A stretch of 8,194 nucleotides of DNA, taken from contig CAIPFS010000331.1 of the NCBI GenBank assembly GCA_903864375.1, forward strand, positions 1 through 8,194, read 5' to 3'. The translations under genes and the position numbers were made by a program. Origin of the DNA: an uncultured Verrucomicrobiota bacterium (GTDB lineage Bacteria; Verrucomicrobiota; Verrucomicrobiia; Limisphaerales; UBA9464). Below, piece after piece: positions 1 through 6,062 of this stretch. The number at the start of each line of letters is the position of its first letter. The first letter of the stretch is position 1. The notes under the pieces are model-generated. The model saw only the letters and a list, made by a program, of their open reading frames with translations. It made no database searches and had not been told where the DNA came from.

Positions 1-1370
1 ATGAGCATGGGCAGGCATCCTGCCGCCGGATTGACCCCGTGCTTCTTCATGAGCTCGAGGTTTTTCTCCTGCATCTTGCGCGGGTCGTCCTTGTACTTCT
101 CCTTCAGCGCAGCCAGCTCCGGTTGCATGGCCTGCATCTTTTTCATCGACCGGGCGCTGATGGCGGTCAGGGGCCAGAAAAGGGCTTTGATCAGGATGGT
201 GATGGCCACAATGGACCATCCATAGGAGGGGATGAAGGTATGAAGCGCGTTGAGTCCCAGGAGCAGTCCCTTGGCGAAAAACCCGGTCACACCGGTCAGA
301 TCCATGACACGATCGAGCTGCGGTTCCAGACGGGAGAGGGTAAAATACTCCTTCGGGCCCGCATAAACCTGAAAATGGCGCTCGACCACCTGGCCGGGAG
401 CCAGCACCGCCTCGGGGAAGAGAAAGGCAGCCTGCTGCAACTGGGGCTGCCGGTTGATGCGGGAATCGTTTTGAATGGCCGCCGGACTGGGGGAAGGCAG
501 GGAATAGTTTCGCGCGATCATGGACGGTGCCGGATGATCAGGCACCGTGATCAGGGCAAAAAAACGGTTGTGAACCCCGGTCCAGACGACGTTGGTCGTT
601 CCTCCGACGTACTCCGTCCGCGGTGTTCCAGGGATGCAGCCCAGCGTCTTGTTGGCAAACCATCGGGGATCAACATGCTGTGCATTTTCCCCGTCGAACC
701 AATAGACACCCTGGGTATCGGAGGTTTCATAGGACTCCATGGGTGCGGCGGATCCGATGACCAGTTCCTGGGGGGGAAGGCTGACGGGTGCGGTACCCCC
801 GTTCAGCACCCGGACGGTGACCGAAATCTGGTAATTGGTCAGGAGGGCGTAATCCTTGAGGACCCGGAGACCGTTGGTGAGGACCTTTTCGGACCGGACG
901 AGCCCTGATTCCGAGTGCAGGGTAAACGCACCGTCCCCGTTCAATTGCGGGCTGTTGACGAAGACGAAGGCCGGAAGAAAGGCGGGTTGATTCAGCGTCG
1001 CCAGTTCGTGGCTGGAATCAGAGCTTCGGGAGACCCGGGCCGGGTATTTTTTAAGCTCCACAAATTTCAGGCCACCGCCCCGGGAGGTGAAGGTGGCGCG
1101 AAGTTTGTCGTTTTCGAGAGTGGCGATGGTTTCGCTGGCCCCACCATTCATCATGGCCGGGGTGTAGGTATCGATCGGAATGGGGGCGCCCAGCGACGGG
1201 GGAACGACAGGCCGATTGGCACCGGCCTCGTTCCCGGCAGGCGGAAGGACCGCCGTGTTGGTCATTCCCGGTGCCGGCGGGCGGGAGGGAAACAGCCGAC
1301 CGATCCCCCACCACCAACTGATGAGAAGGATGACGGAAGCAGCGAGAATGCCGATGCCTTTGCGGTCCAT
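1..1370 (-). CDS. yidC: Membrane protein insertase YidC (N-terminal 456 residues, cut by window edge)
   Basis: YidC/Oxa1-family insertase, which inserts and folds inner-membrane proteins, alone or with SecYEG. The ATG at 1370 is followed by an N-terminal membrane segment (about residues 4-20, rich in I, L and W). A long periplasmic P1-type beta domain follows (about 65-345). The conserved insertase core begins near residue 370, with the segment GWSIVAITILIKALFWPLT at 384-402. The basic residue of the hydrophilic groove is Lys395, where E. coli has Arg; Lys is also common in other phyla. The charged cytoplasmic hairpin follows (SMKKMQAMQPEL), then the conserved NPAAGCLPML stretch at the edge. 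Gram-negative YidC proteins are usually 540-600 residues or more, so the last membrane segments lie outside the window. It starts 7 bases after yidD, in the classical rpmH-rnpA-yidD-yidC order. No Shine-Dalgarno sequence is visible, so translational coupling to yidD is likely. Identification is secure. Confidence 0.96.
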   Translation of the reverse strand, partial: MDRKGIGILAASVILLISWWWGIGRLFPSRPPAPGMTNTAVLPPAGNEAGANRPVVPPSLGAPIPIDTYTPAMMNGGASETIATLENDKLRATFTSRGGGLKFVELKKYPARVSRSSDSSHELATLNQPAFLPAFVFVNSPQLNGDGAFTLHSESGLVRSEKVLTNGLRVLKDYALLTNYQISVTVRVLNGGTAPVSLPPQELVIGSAAPMESYETSDTQGVYWFDGENAQHVDPRWFANKTLGCIPGTPRTEYVGGTTNVVWTGVHNRFFALITVPDHPAPSMIARNYSLPSPSPAAIQNDSRINRQPQLQQAAFLFPEAVLAPGQVVERHFQVYAGPKEYFTLSRLEPQLDRVMDLTGVTGFFAKGLLLGLNALHTFIPSYGWSIVAITILIKALFWPLTAISARSMKKMQAMQPELAALKEKYKDDPRKMQEKNLELMKKHGVNPAAGCLPML

Positions 1371-1377
1371 GAAAATA

Positions 1378-1635
1378 TCAATCCGTGTGGGTCAACTGTT
1401 CGGGTACGAGGTCCAGTCCGGCACCACCCCAGGGGTGGCATCGGCACAGACGTCGAACCGCGAGGCGGCTCCCTGCGAGGGAACCATGACGACGCAATGC
1501 CTCAACGGCGTAGTGCGAACAGCTCGGTTCAAAACGACAGGCAACAACCGTTCCGGTCAGAATCCGCAGGGTCGGAGACACCAGCCATTGGTAACTCCGG
1601 ACGAGCGCGATCAAAACAAAACGGGAGGGATTCAC
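1378..1635 (-). CDS. yidD: Membrane protein insertion efficiency factor YidD
   Basis: Small YidD-family protein (85 residues; the family is usually 70-100), an inner-membrane-associated factor that assists YidC-dependent insertion. The family signature is clear: an N-terminal amphipathic/hydrophobic stretch (residues 6-30), then CRFEPSCSHYAVEAL at 33-47 and RLCRCHPWGGAGLDLVP at 62-78, with conserved Cys33 and Cys39 and the HPWGG turn. The start is a GTG at 1635. It overlaps the rnpA stop as GTGA, a 4-base overlap that suggests translational coupling. A purine-rich AGGAAGG sits about 12 bases upstream, inside rnpA. yidC follows 7 bases downstream. Confidence 0.95.
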   Translation of the reverse strand: MNPSRFVLIALVRSYQWLVSPTLRILTGTVVACRFEPSCSHYAVEALRRHGSLAGSRLAVRRLCRCHPWGGAGLDLVPEQLTHTD

Positions 1636-2078
1636 GTCGGTACCGGACCTTCCTGGGAGGGCACCGCTGGTGAACCCGGAAGTCCGATCCCGATCGCAAG
1701 GAGGCGGGTCCGTCGCAGGGCCTCGAGAAAATCGTGTTCCACCTGCCGGTATTCCTTCGTCGCAATCGACGGGCGGGCGACCAGGACCACCGAAAGGGTG
1801 GGCACCATCTGATGGCGATGCCGGCGGAAGACCTCCCGAAGAAGTCGGCGAGCCCGATTTCGAATCACCGCTCCACCGATGCGACGACTCGTCACCACCC
1901 CCAATCGTGGGGGCGGCCCTGAGGAGGCAGGCTGCCAGTTCATGATCAGACAGCCCTGGACATGACGTTTCCCCTGTTCCTTCAGCCGGAAAAAATCACC
2001 ACTGGACCGCAACCGTTGAGTCCGATTGAGGGTCTCCCTGGGGCGAGTGAGCGCTGACATGGCTGTCGGCAGTGCCAT
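1632..2078 (-). CDS. rnpA: Ribonuclease P protein component
   Basis: Protein subunit of RNase P, which binds the catalytic RNA and helps it remove 5' leaders from pre-tRNAs. With ATG 2078 the protein is 148 residues. A second in-frame ATG at 2060 gives 142 residues (MSALTRPRETLNRTQRL) and is equally possible; TTG at 2081 is less likely. None has a clear Shine-Dalgarno. Family marks are the N-terminal RLRSSGDFFRLKEQGKR, the strand PRLGVVTSRRIGGAVIRNRARRLLREVFR containing the RNR signature (about residues 73-75), and the C-terminal LEALRRTRLL helix. It lies 110 bases after rpmH, a gap with no open reading frame and no obvious terminator, so readthrough from the rpmH promoter is probable. It overlaps yidD by four bases. 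The C-terminal tail, rich in Pro and Gly, extends past the conserved fold. Confidence 0.93.
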   Translation of the reverse strand: MALPTAMSALTRPRETLNRTQRLRSSGDFFRLKEQGKRHVQGCLIMNWQPASSGPPPRLGVVTSRRIGGAVIRNRARRLLREVFRRHRHQMVPTLSVVLVARPSIATKEYRQVEHDFLEALRRTRLLAIGIGLPGSPAVPSQEGPVPT

Positions 2079-2188
2079 CAAACGATCGCAGGTGGTCTGT
2101 GAGTACGGTGGTCGCCGGGCCTTTCATGGCAACGGCACCACCGGGTGACAGGCGGAAGATCCGATGGAATATCAGACGAAAGCCAGGC

Positions 2189-2326
2189 TCAGACGGGAGT
2201 CAGTCGCTTGCGTCCAACGCGACGGCGGTTGCGCAAAATCCCGCGACCACTTTTGGTGGCCAGGCGGGCGCGGAATCCGTGCTGCCGGACCCGACGAATC
2301 TTGGAAGGCTGGTACTGGCGTTTCAT
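2189..2326 (-). CDS. rpmH: 50S ribosomal protein L34
   Basis: A 45-residue, highly basic protein matching ribosomal protein L34 of the large subunit (family length 44-47). The sequence begins MKRQYQPSKIRRVRQHGFR, followed by the diagnostic RLATKSGRGILRNRRRVGRK and ends RLTPV. ATG at 2326 and TGA at 2189-2191 were read directly from the minus strand. Frames overlapping it in other phases have no family resemblance. It is the first gene of the rpmH-rnpA-yidD-yidC cluster. A weak GGGAAG lies 11 bases before the start, inside one arm of a perfect hairpin (2335-2354), so initiation may depend on that structure. In many bacteria dnaA lies divergently beside rpmH; here a lipoprotein gene on the same strand takes that place. 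Confidence 0.97.
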   Translation of the reverse strand: MKRQYQPSKIRRVRQHGFRARLATKSGRGILRNRRRVGRKRLTPV

Positions 2327-2334
2327 GACATCGA

Positions 2335-2354
2335 CTGCTTCCCGAAAGAAGCAG
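2335..2354 (-). promoter_or_regulatory. Hairpin in the rpmH leader
   Basis: On the minus strand CTGCTTC-TTTCGG-GAAGCAG forms a perfect 7-bp stem with a 6-base loop. It ends 8 bases before the rpmH ATG and contains the only Shine-Dalgarno-like run (GGGAAG). There is no U tract after it and it precedes the gene, so a terminator is unlikely. It could mask the ribosome site or bind a ribosomal protein as an autoregulatory leader. The structure is seen in the sequence; the role is inferred. Confidence 0.4.
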
Positions 2355-2362
2355 AGCCGCGA

Positions 2363-2390
2363 ACGGTAACAATTGGAGGGAAACCGTCAA
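2363..2390 (-). promoter_or_regulatory. Candidate sigma-70-type promoter for rpmH
   Basis: Reading the minus strand, TTGACG (2390-2385) is separated by 16 bases from TACCGT (2368-2363). The first matches the -35 consensus at five of six positions; the second keeps T1, A2 and T6 of the -10. A start near 2356 would give a leader of about 30 bases opening directly with the hairpin at 2335-2354. Position and orientation fit the rpmH cluster. The -10 is weak, so this is tentative. Confidence 0.4.
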
Positions 2391-2460
2391 TACCTTCCAT
2401 GCAGTTCTTTGGATGCGATGGCCGGGGAAACCGATCAGAGCACGACAGATGAGCCGATGG

Positions 2461-2757
2461 TCAGGGTGGGTTGCACACATGACAGGGCGTCAGGCCCCGC
2501 GATTTTGCCGTCTGCAGGTCCATGGCAAAATCGCTCTTTTTGAGCCGCGGGCATCCTTCAAGGTGATACCGCTTACTCTTCCGCGTGACGTGGACAATGA
2601 TCGAATTTTGTGGTCCGGATGGGGAGGGCGCCTCGGACGAAGCCGAAGTCGCGGCGGGCATTCCCGGTGAATCATCGGCCACCTTTTTCCCGCAGCCGGC
2701 CGCCACCAGGGAAAGCGCAAGTAATCCGGGCCAGACCCGTAGCCGATACAATTGCAT
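2461..2757 (-). CDS. Small lipoprotein with a C-terminal YHxxxC...CxxC motif
   Basis: A 98-residue predicted lipoprotein. The N-terminus is a basic start (R5, R7), a hydrophobic core (8-19) and a lipobox-like LVAAGC with Cys22 as the lipid-attachment residue. A low-complexity Ser/Pro/Ala linker follows (about 28-50). The C-terminal 45 residues form a compact domain: IIVHVTRKSKRYHLEGCPRL with Tyr64, His65 and Cys69, a helix (DLQTAKSRGL), then PCHVC with Cys92 and Cys95 and a final NPP. This His/Cys spacing resembles the small metal-binding module found at the C-terminus of some nuclease- and competence-related secreted proteins and in Ada-like domains, so it probably binds a metal such as zinc; that is inference. 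It lies 32 bases after the histidine-phosphatase gene on the same strand and is probably co-transcribed with it. The exact function is unknown. Confidence 0.8.
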   Translation of the reverse strand: MQLYRLRVWPGLLALSLVAAGCGKKVADDSPGMPAATSASSEAPSPSGPQNSIIVHVTRKSKRYHLEGCPRLKKSDFAMDLQTAKSRGLTPCHVCNPP

Positions 2758-2789
2758 GCGCGAAGCTCAGCGGCCTGGAGCCCGAGTTG

Positions 2790-3362
2790 TCAATGGTTTC
2801 TACGTGCCGGCATAACCGGAGCGGCTCGTGCATCCGGGATTCCCCGGAACCCTGTTTTGCCGGCACTGAAGGTGACTTCGTACACACCGGCATAGTTGGT
2901 TTCGCTCCATTCCGCAGGCAAAGGCTGCACACCCAGCGCTGCGGCCAGGTCGGGCAGGGATTGTCGGACCCAACAGACGACCACCGTCCGGCCCTCGAGT
3001 TTGGGGTCCGCTCTCAGTTGTTGAGCCAGCTTCGCATAGTCGCTGGAGGAAAACGGGGTGCGCACTTTGATTTTCAATGCTGCCGCCAGGGGTTCCAATG
3101 TCTCAATGGGGCGGACACTCGGATGCCTTGGCGTTGGCTTGGGCGCAAAGAGCGCGATGGGTGTCTCCCCGGTTGAATTGGTGAAATAGTTCACCCAATT
3201 TCGGGCGCGTTCACGACCGGCCGCTGAAAGATGAGGGTCGGCATGATCCTCCGGTTCAGGCTTTTCACCATGTCGGATCAGCAGGATCCGGGCGGGATCC
3301 GCCCAGGTTTGCAGCCCAACCGCAACCATCAAGAAGCTCAACCAGGGTCGCTTCACACCCAT
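2790..3362 (-). CDS. Exported histidine-phosphatase-superfamily (phosphoglycerate-mutase-like) protein, possibly catalytically impaired
   Basis: With ATG 3362 the protein is 190 residues; an ATG at 3395 adds 11. The N-terminus MGVKRPWLSFLMVAVGLQTWA reads as a signal peptide cleaved before DPA, so the protein is likely periplasmic. Immediately after is ARILLIRHGEKPEPEDH, the RHG motif whose His (residue 31) would be phosphorylated. Further on, HLSAAGRERA and SVRPIETLEPLAAAL match the conserved segments of the family, including the second Arg (RPIET). At the position where the family has its second catalytic His (GHS or WEH type, before a conserved Pro), the sequence is VVVCWVRQSLPDLAAALG, without any His. 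It may therefore be a weak enzyme, a binding protein, or use another residue. It follows the pseudopilin gene at about 120 bases and precedes the lipoprotein by 32. The substrate is not predictable. Confidence 0.85.
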   Translation of the reverse strand: MGVKRPWLSFLMVAVGLQTWADPARILLIRHGEKPEPEDHADPHLSAAGRERARNWVNYFTNSTGETPIALFAPKPTPRHPSVRPIETLEPLAAALKIKVRTPFSSSDYAKLAQQLRADPKLEGRTVVVCWVRQSLPDLAAALGVQPLPAEWSETNYAGVYEVTFSAGKTGFRGIPDARAAPVMPARRNH

Positions 3363-3485
3363 GTGGACGGAGGGGTTCCCACGTTTGTTCAGCATCGGTC
3401 CGGGAGCGGGCTGGACTTGGGCTCGTGGGAGAAGGCTGCCCCCCAGCGACAACCCGACAGGCCGTCATACAGCGTCGGCATCCGC

Positions 3486-4304
3486 CTAGGGGGCAATTTC
3501 AAGGTGAGGCTTGTCGTCGCGGTTCCAGCGCCGGAGCTGGTCGGGATTGTTGCTGATAAACAGATCGTTGATCCGTACGGCCTCGGCGTGTCCGTCGCAA
3601 AACACCATGTTGGCCCGTTGAGCATGGCGGTTGTACGCGCGGTCTGCTGCGTCCGCGTCCGGCTTGGGGACCATGCGACGCCCGATTTGGGCCGAGCCAT
3701 CCCAGATGCCGGAGGGGGCTCCCCGGAAACCGTCACCGATGGCCATCATGCCCGCCGGGTTCACCACCAGGTTTGCCTTCACCGGCACCAGGCTTTTATC
3801 GCTTTTCATTCTGCCCAGGCCAAAGAGGTCGCCGTATCCTTTGCGGGAGACCCCGCGCACATTGTAGCCATATTCGTAATAGATACGGTGGGGCGAAAAG
3901 TTCGCCGGACGCATTTTCACGGAGGGACAATGCAAAACACCCCGCCAGGAGCCGTTGGTGCTCACCAGCCGTGGGTACTGGCTTTGGTAAAGTGATACCG
4001 CCCAATCCCCGGACTGGGCGTCCCCCAACTCATCGGTGCCGGATTTCCCCTCAAACGGATAGGCATTGTTTTCCAGAACGAAGGCCGCCAGCAGTTGGCC
4101 GGATTGCCGCACGTTCGACAGGCAGTTGATGGATGCGGCCTTGCCGCGCCCGCGCGACAGGGCGGACAACAGCAACCCGGCCAGCACCGCCAGAATTCCC
4201 ATCACGACCAGTAGTTCCACGAGCGTGAATCCACCCGGCCGCGCCACGCGGCCACCCTTGGTTCTGCGGACCCACCCGGGGGCGTTGAGACGGGGGCGGT
4301 TCAT
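3486..4304 (-). CDS. Type II secretion/pilin-like protein with prepilin cleavage motif and H-X9-DG motif
   Basis: With ATG 4304 the protein is 272 residues; an in-frame TTG at 4337 would add 11. A basic leader of 25 residues, rich in Arg and Gly, ends in a GG|FTLVELLVVMGILAVLAG segment. This is a classical prepilin-peptidase site with the conserved Glu at +5 and a hydrophobic N-helix. The periplasmic part (about 55-272) contains NCLSNVRQSGQLLAAF, where the conserved Asn-Cys-x-x-Asn region of this family is found, a GDG turn (GMMAIGDGFRG), and near the C-terminus RHAQRANMVFCDGHAEAV, the H-X9-DG motif (His227, Asp237-Gly238 from ATG 4304). This family is expanded many-fold in Verrucomicrobiota, Planctomycetota and Lentisphaerota. 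Its members are pseudopilin-like, but their cargo or function is mostly unknown. No secretion machinery genes are adjacent, so it is probably one of many dispersed paralogues. Confidence 0.9.
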   Translation of the reverse strand: MNRPRLNAPGWVRRTKGGRVARPGGFTLVELLVVMGILAVLAGLLLSALSRGRGKAASINCLSNVRQSGQLLAAFVLENNAYPFEGKSGTDELGDAQSGDWAVSLYQSQYPRLVSTNGSWRGVLHCPSVKMRPANFSPHRIYYEYGYNVRGVSRKGYGDLFGLGRMKSDKSLVPVKANLVVNPAGMMAIGDGFRGAPSGIWDGSAQIGRRMVPKPDADAADRAYNRHAQRANMVFCDGHAEAVRINDLFISNNPDQLRRWNRDDKPHLEIAP

Positions 4305-4401
4305 GGCTGGGGGTCGAAACACGGATGCACCTGCCAAACCCCCCGGCAGGTTTCATGCCGCCCGCCCGCGGCCATGCCGGGGGGAGTGAGAGGTTCGGAT
4401 T

Positions 4402-4421
4402 TTTTCCGGTGTTGCGGAAAA
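4402..4421. other. Perfect 7-bp inverted repeat between the VTC gene and the pseudopilin gene
   Basis: TTTTCCG-GTGTTG-CGGAAAA is a perfect 7-bp stem with a 6-base loop, in the 162-base gap between 4304 and 4467. In the minus-strand transcript the hairpin is preceded by U residues and followed by AAUCC, so it lacks the downstream U tract of an intrinsic terminator. A second, weaker inverted repeat, CCTGCC/GGCAGG (4330-4335 and 4345-4350), surrounds the alternative TTG start of the pseudopilin gene. They could stabilise the end of the VTC message or shape the leader of the pseudopilin message. Nothing else was seen in this gap. Confidence 0.35.
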
Positions 4422-4466
4422 GCGGAGGCGAAAGGCATGGAGGGAGTAGCTTTTGGAGCGGAGCGG

Positions 4467-5147
4467 TTACGAGCGCAAATGCCGGATGCCCAGGACATAT
4501 TTCGAGCAGCGGGTGAGTGGGAATGGAAGCTGACCGGTGACCTTTGAGGCTTCCTCGCCGTATTGCGGCGGAAACTTCATTTCAATCACCAAAAACGGGC
4601 TGATGGCGGAGAGCCTGTCGTCCGCGAATCCGGCTTTGCTGACTTCTCCAAATCGCATTTCCGAGTCGATGGTCAGACGGAACCGGCGATCGGCGCTTTC
4701 GAAATAGTGCCTGCGGTACCGGTTAAAGACAGCGGGCTCCCGTTGACGCAAGGCCCCGAGCAGACGTTCCGGCAGATTGGCGCCGACAAGGCATCCGGCA
4801 AGGGATTCCGAGATCGAACCTCCCTCCAGGGTGAGTGCAGGGAGTGGGTGGGATAATTTCCCGGTGATTTGGCCCTGGCGAAGCTTTCGCTCGAAGACAG
4901 GGCGTTCGATCACCGTTCCGGCCCATCCGTACCAACGGACCCGGTTTTTAACCCGGCGCGCAAGCCCGTTGACGTGGTCTTCAAAGTCATCCAGGCCTGG
5001 GGTATCAAGGTAAATGTTGTTCACCACCCGGTTGGGATAAACTTCCCGGAACAGGCCGGGTTGGCGGCGCACCAGCGCGATCAATTCCGCGAGATCCATT
5101 CGTTCCGCGATGAATTTGAGCTCAAAGCGGGCATTGGGCGGTTCCAT
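4467..5147 (-). CDS. VTC-domain protein (polyphosphate polymerase family)
   Basis: A 226-residue protein consisting of one VTC domain, the catalytic tunnel fold of the yeast Vtc4 polyphosphate polymerase, which makes polyphosphate from ATP. The family's charged tunnel residues are present in order: RFELKF (Lys11), NNIYLDTP (43-50), KNRVRWYG (Arg69, Arg71, Tyr73), FERKLRQG (Glu86, Lys88), NRYRRHYFE (Arg143-Tyr148), RFRLTIDSEM (Arg155, Arg157, Asp161), LVIEMKF (Glu189, Lys191) and RCSKYVLGI (Ser215-Lys216-Tyr217). All lie in the expected strand order, which suggests an active enzyme. The start is ATG 5147, with no clear Shine-Dalgarno, 27 bases downstream of the DUF4956 gene, so the two form an operon. 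Bacterial VTC domains are also called polyphosphate polymerase domains, but direct enzymology exists for few, so polyphosphate synthesis here is inferred. The protein is cytoplasmic and may act at the membrane through its DUF4956 partner. Confidence 0.92.
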   Translation of the reverse strand: MEPPNARFELKFIAERMDLAELIALVRRQPGLFREVYPNRVVNNIYLDTPGLDDFEDHVNGLARRVKNRVRWYGWAGTVIERPVFERKLRQGQITGKLSHPLPALTLEGGSISESLAGCLVGANLPERLLGALRQREPAVFNRYRRHYFESADRRFRLTIDSEMRFGEVSKAGFADDRLSAISPFLVIEMKFPPQYGEEASKVTGQLPFPLTRCSKYVLGIRHLRS

Positions 5148-5174
5148 GGATGGAGCGGGACAGTGAAAGTCCGT

Positions 5175-5873
5175 TCAGGCACCGAGTCCACGGTCGTCCA
5201 CGCAGCTCACCCGGACCTCCGGGCTGATTTCGCGCAGGCGATCACTGAATTGCTCAAGATGGGCCGCCTCCTTGAAGTTCACGAGAAAGGCAGCCTCCAG
5301 ACGCTCGGCAGACTGGTCGAACCGGCGAAGGCTGGCGCTGGCACCCAGTCCGGCCAGGGTTTCCATCACCCCATGGGCGGTTAGCTTTGCCGCGGACGGG
5401 CTGCTGACCGTGAGATGAAGGTTGGACTGCCCGGGTTCACCCCTGAAAACGCTCCGCAGGGCGATCAATCCGAGGATGAGAATCAGGGCCCCCACGGTCA
5501 GGAGCGCCTGCCCCGCTCCGAATCCGAGGCCAATGCTGATGGCGAGAAATAGAAATCCAAGCTCCTCAGGTTCCTTGATCGCCGCACGGAACCGAACAAT
5601 GGAAAGAGCCCCCACCAGGCCGAGGGAAACGGCGAGCGACGATTGGACAATGCTGATGATCAGCGTCGTGGTGACCGTCAGGACGAGAAAATTACGGGCG
5701 AATTGCCTGCGGTTCGACAGAGATTGCCCAAAGCGGATATAGCACTGGCCCAACACCGCCGACAACAAAGCGGCGAGGAGGAGGCTGATCAGGAGCCTCG
5801 GAAGCGTTGTGAGGGTTGCGGGTTTCCAAAAGAGTTCGCGGAGCGCATCTTCAATATCCACTGGAGGTGTCAA
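5175..5873 (-). CDS. DUF4956 integral membrane protein
   Basis: A 232-residue membrane protein of family DUF4956. Visible features are a short N-terminal cytoplasmic stretch, a hydrophobic segment at 24-44 (LLISLLLAALLSAVLG), a second at 61-78 and a conserved block, LVGALSIVRFRAAIKEPEEL (86-105), which is the hallmark of the family. A long hydrophobic region follows at 106-139, and a soluble C-terminal domain of about 90 residues with alternating strands and helices (150-225), similar in size to an ACT/ferredoxin-like module. The start given is TTG 5873; a GTG at 5861 (four residues later) is equally plausible and neither has a Shine-Dalgarno. The VTC gene follows 27 bases downstream. DUF4956 and VTC genes commonly occur side by side, so it may be a membrane anchor, sensor or transporter for the polymerase. 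The biochemical function of the family is unknown to me. Confidence 0.9.
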   Translation of the reverse strand: MTPPVDIEDALRELFWKPATLTTLPRLLISLLLAALLSAVLGQCYIRFGQSLSNRRQFARNFLVLTVTTTLIISIVQSSLAVSLGLVGALSIVRFRAAIKEPEELGFLFLAISIGLGFGAGQALLTVGALILILGLIALRSVFRGEPGQSNLHLTVSSPSAAKLTAHGVMETLAGLGASASLRRFDQSAERLEAAFLVNFKEAAHLEQFSDRLREISPEVRVSCVDDRGLGA

Positions 5874-5883
5874 ACGGAGGGTG

Positions 5884-5896
5884 GTTTGTTACAAAC
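5884..5896. promoter_or_regulatory. Perfect palindrome GTTTGT-T-ACAAAC, candidate operator
   Basis: A perfect inverted repeat with 6-base arms around one central base, AT-rich compared with its surroundings. It lies 11 bases upstream of the TTG start of the DUF4956 gene and 167 bases upstream of the divergent gene. A dimeric regulator could bind here and repress the DUF4956-VTC transcript or both directions. The regulator is not in the window. Confidence 0.4.
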
Positions 5897-6047
5897 AGAC
5901 GGAAAATCAGCGCCAGGCAAGTAAAATCTTGGTGTGCCTTGCCAACCCGTTTGTCCTTCGGCAGTGTCCTGCGTCTCCGCCCGCCCATCCCAAGCCCGCT
6001 GCGGGCAAGCCTCCGGCAGTGCTGTGCGCTTGAAGAGGGGAAGGGCT

Positions 6048-6052
6048 GGGAG
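6048..6052 (+). promoter_or_regulatory. Shine-Dalgarno-like GGGAG before the large secreted protein
   Basis: GGGAG ends 10 bases before the ATG at 6063, and a further purine-rich run (GAAGAGGGGAAGGG) lies just upstream. It supports this start, which also gives a clean signal peptide. Confidence 0.5.
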
Positions 6053-6062
6053 TTCCATTTTT

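Larger units (their letters stand above)
5874..6062. promoter_or_regulatory. Divergent intergenic region between the DUF4956-VTC pair and the large secreted protein gene
   Basis: The only divergent gene boundary in the window, so it should carry promoters for both directions. A TAAAAT at 5922-5927 (plus strand) resembles a -10 but lacks a good -35 at the right distance. Other structure includes an inverted repeat GGCAAG/CTTGCC (5916-5921 and 5938-5943), the palindrome GCCCGC-T-GCGGGC (5994-6006), and a direct repeat CGGCAGTG (5959-5966 and 6014-6021). No small open frame with family resemblance was recognised. Confidence 0.5.

Noticed and set aside
39..1673. Two long plus-strand open frames opposite yidC, yidD and rnpA
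   Set aside because: Their translations are rich in Gly, Arg and Asp without any family resemblance, while the minus strand encodes clear YidC, YidD and RnpA. They are by-products of GC-rich codon use.
2172..2480. A 102-residue minus-strand open frame overlapping rpmH in another phase
   Set aside because: The rpmH frame matches L34 over its whole length. The longer frame matches nothing and runs through the promoter and leader.
3231..3995. A 254-residue plus-strand open frame opposite the phosphatase and pseudopilin genes
   Set aside because: Both minus-strand genes carry diagnostic motifs (RHGEKP, GFTLVELL, H-X9-DG). The plus-strand frame has none.
5916..5943. Inverted repeat GGCAAG/CTTGCC as a terminator
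   Set aside because: The loop is 16 bases, the stem only 6, no U tract follows in either direction, and no gene ends here because the flanking genes diverge.
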